A stretch of DNA of 6,083 nucleotides, taken from contig JAYTQU010000208.1 in NCBI GenBank assembly GCA_043746555.1, forward strand, positions 1 through 6,083, given 5' to 3'. Below are positions 5,723-6,083 of this stretch, piece by piece. This DNA is from CAZQYC01 sp043746555 (GTDB lineage: Bacteria; Pseudomonadota; Gammaproteobacteria; Steroidobacterales; Steroidobacteraceae). The notes under the pieces are model-generated. The model was not told the origin of the DNA and did not search any database. It saw only the letters and a list, made by a program, of their open reading frames with translations. The position numbers and the translations under genes were made by a program. How positions within the stretch are numbered: the stretch's first letter is position 1; each line of letters starts with the position of its first letter.

Positions 5723-6083
5723 TTAGCCGTTGGTCACCAATGTCCCAACGTCCTCGCCGCGCACAATGCGCAGCAGTTCACCCGGTTTGGTGAGATCGAA
5801 GACGCGCAGCGGCAAGTCGTTATCGCGGCACATGACGATGGCCGTGGCGTCCATGACGTTGAGGCGATCGGTCAGTACTTTTTCAAATGTGAGTTTCGAA
5901 TAGCGCTCGGCTTTCGGATTCTTCATCGGATCGTCGTTGTAGACGCCGTTGACCTTGGTGGCTTTGAGCAACAAATCGGCATTGATCTCAATGGCGCGCA
6001 GACTGGCGGCCGTATCGGTGGTGAAGAAGGGATTACCCGTACCCGCCGCAAAAATGGTAACCCGACCTTTCTCTAAGTGGCGC
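5723..6083 (-). CDS. pyrH: Uridylate kinase (UMP kinase), C-terminal half, partial at the window edge
   Basis: This is the last 119 codons plus a TAA stop; the start lies beyond 6083. UMP kinase phosphorylates UMP to UDP with ATP in the cytoplasm, in pyrimidine nucleotide synthesis. The bacterial enzyme is a hexamer of the amino-acid-kinase fold. Reading inward from base 6082, the frame opens with RHLEKGRV and then the glycine-rich GTGNPFFTTD segment at visible residues 14-23, which the family uses for nucleotide binding. LLKATKVNGVYNDDP, a VMD segment and the C-terminal RVF, KPGELLRIV and GTLVTNG follow. These match E. coli PyrH (about 241 residues) almost position for position, so roughly half the gene is present and intact. 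The gap to frr is 97 bp. This is the usual tsf-pyrH-frr neighbourhood, but tsf is not visible here. Confidence 0.97.
   Translation of the reverse strand, partial: RHLEKGRVTIFAAGTGNPFFTTDTAASLRAIEINADLLLKATKVNGVYNDDPMKNPKAERYSKLTFEKVLTDRLNVMDATAIVMCRDNDLPLRVFDLTKPGELLRIVRGEDVGTLVTNG

Overview
The window carries one co-directional gene block, read entirely on the minus strand. In transcription order, from high to low coordinates, it is pyrH (C-terminal half only), frr, uppS, cdsA, dxr, a possible 40-codon small ORF, rseP, and bamA (N-terminal third only). This order is the well-known envelope-biogenesis cluster of Gamma- and Betaproteobacteria. The protein sequences align closely with the E. 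coli proteins as I remember them, so a GC-rich gammaproteobacterium is the best guess. A betaproteobacterium cannot be excluded by eye, and no genus is claimed.

Layout: 6083-5723 is the pyrH 3' part. 5722-5626 is a 97-bp gap holding a good frr ribosome binding site. 5625-5068 is frr. 5067-4971 is a 97-bp gap almost filled by an inverted pair of four-copy heptamer arrays. 4970-4221 is uppS, which overlaps cdsA (4221-3412) by one base (TGATG). cdsA overlaps dxr (3415-2204) by four bases (GTGA). 2203-2082 is a 122-bp gap holding a 40-codon open frame that starts 3 nt after the dxr stop and ends in a GTGA overlap with rseP. 2081-720 is rseP. 719-632 is an 88-bp gap with degenerate TCGGAT repeats that run into the last codons of rseP. 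631-1 is the start of bamA. No stretch over 300 bp lacks a gene, and I see no RNA gene, CRISPR array or insertion sequence.

How the genes work together: PyrH makes UDP for nucleotide pools and RRF recycles ribosomes. Dxr commits carbon to the MEP isoprenoid pathway. UppS builds undecaprenyl diphosphate, the lipid carrier for peptidoglycan and O-antigen. CdsA makes CDP-diacylglycerol for phospholipids. RseP is the site-2 protease of the sigma-E envelope stress pathway. BamA assembles outer-membrane beta-barrels. The coding content is conserved housekeeping. The unusual material is in the three gaps: the heptamer palindrome before uppS, the small ORF between dxr and rseP, and the TCGGAT repeats between rseP and bamA.
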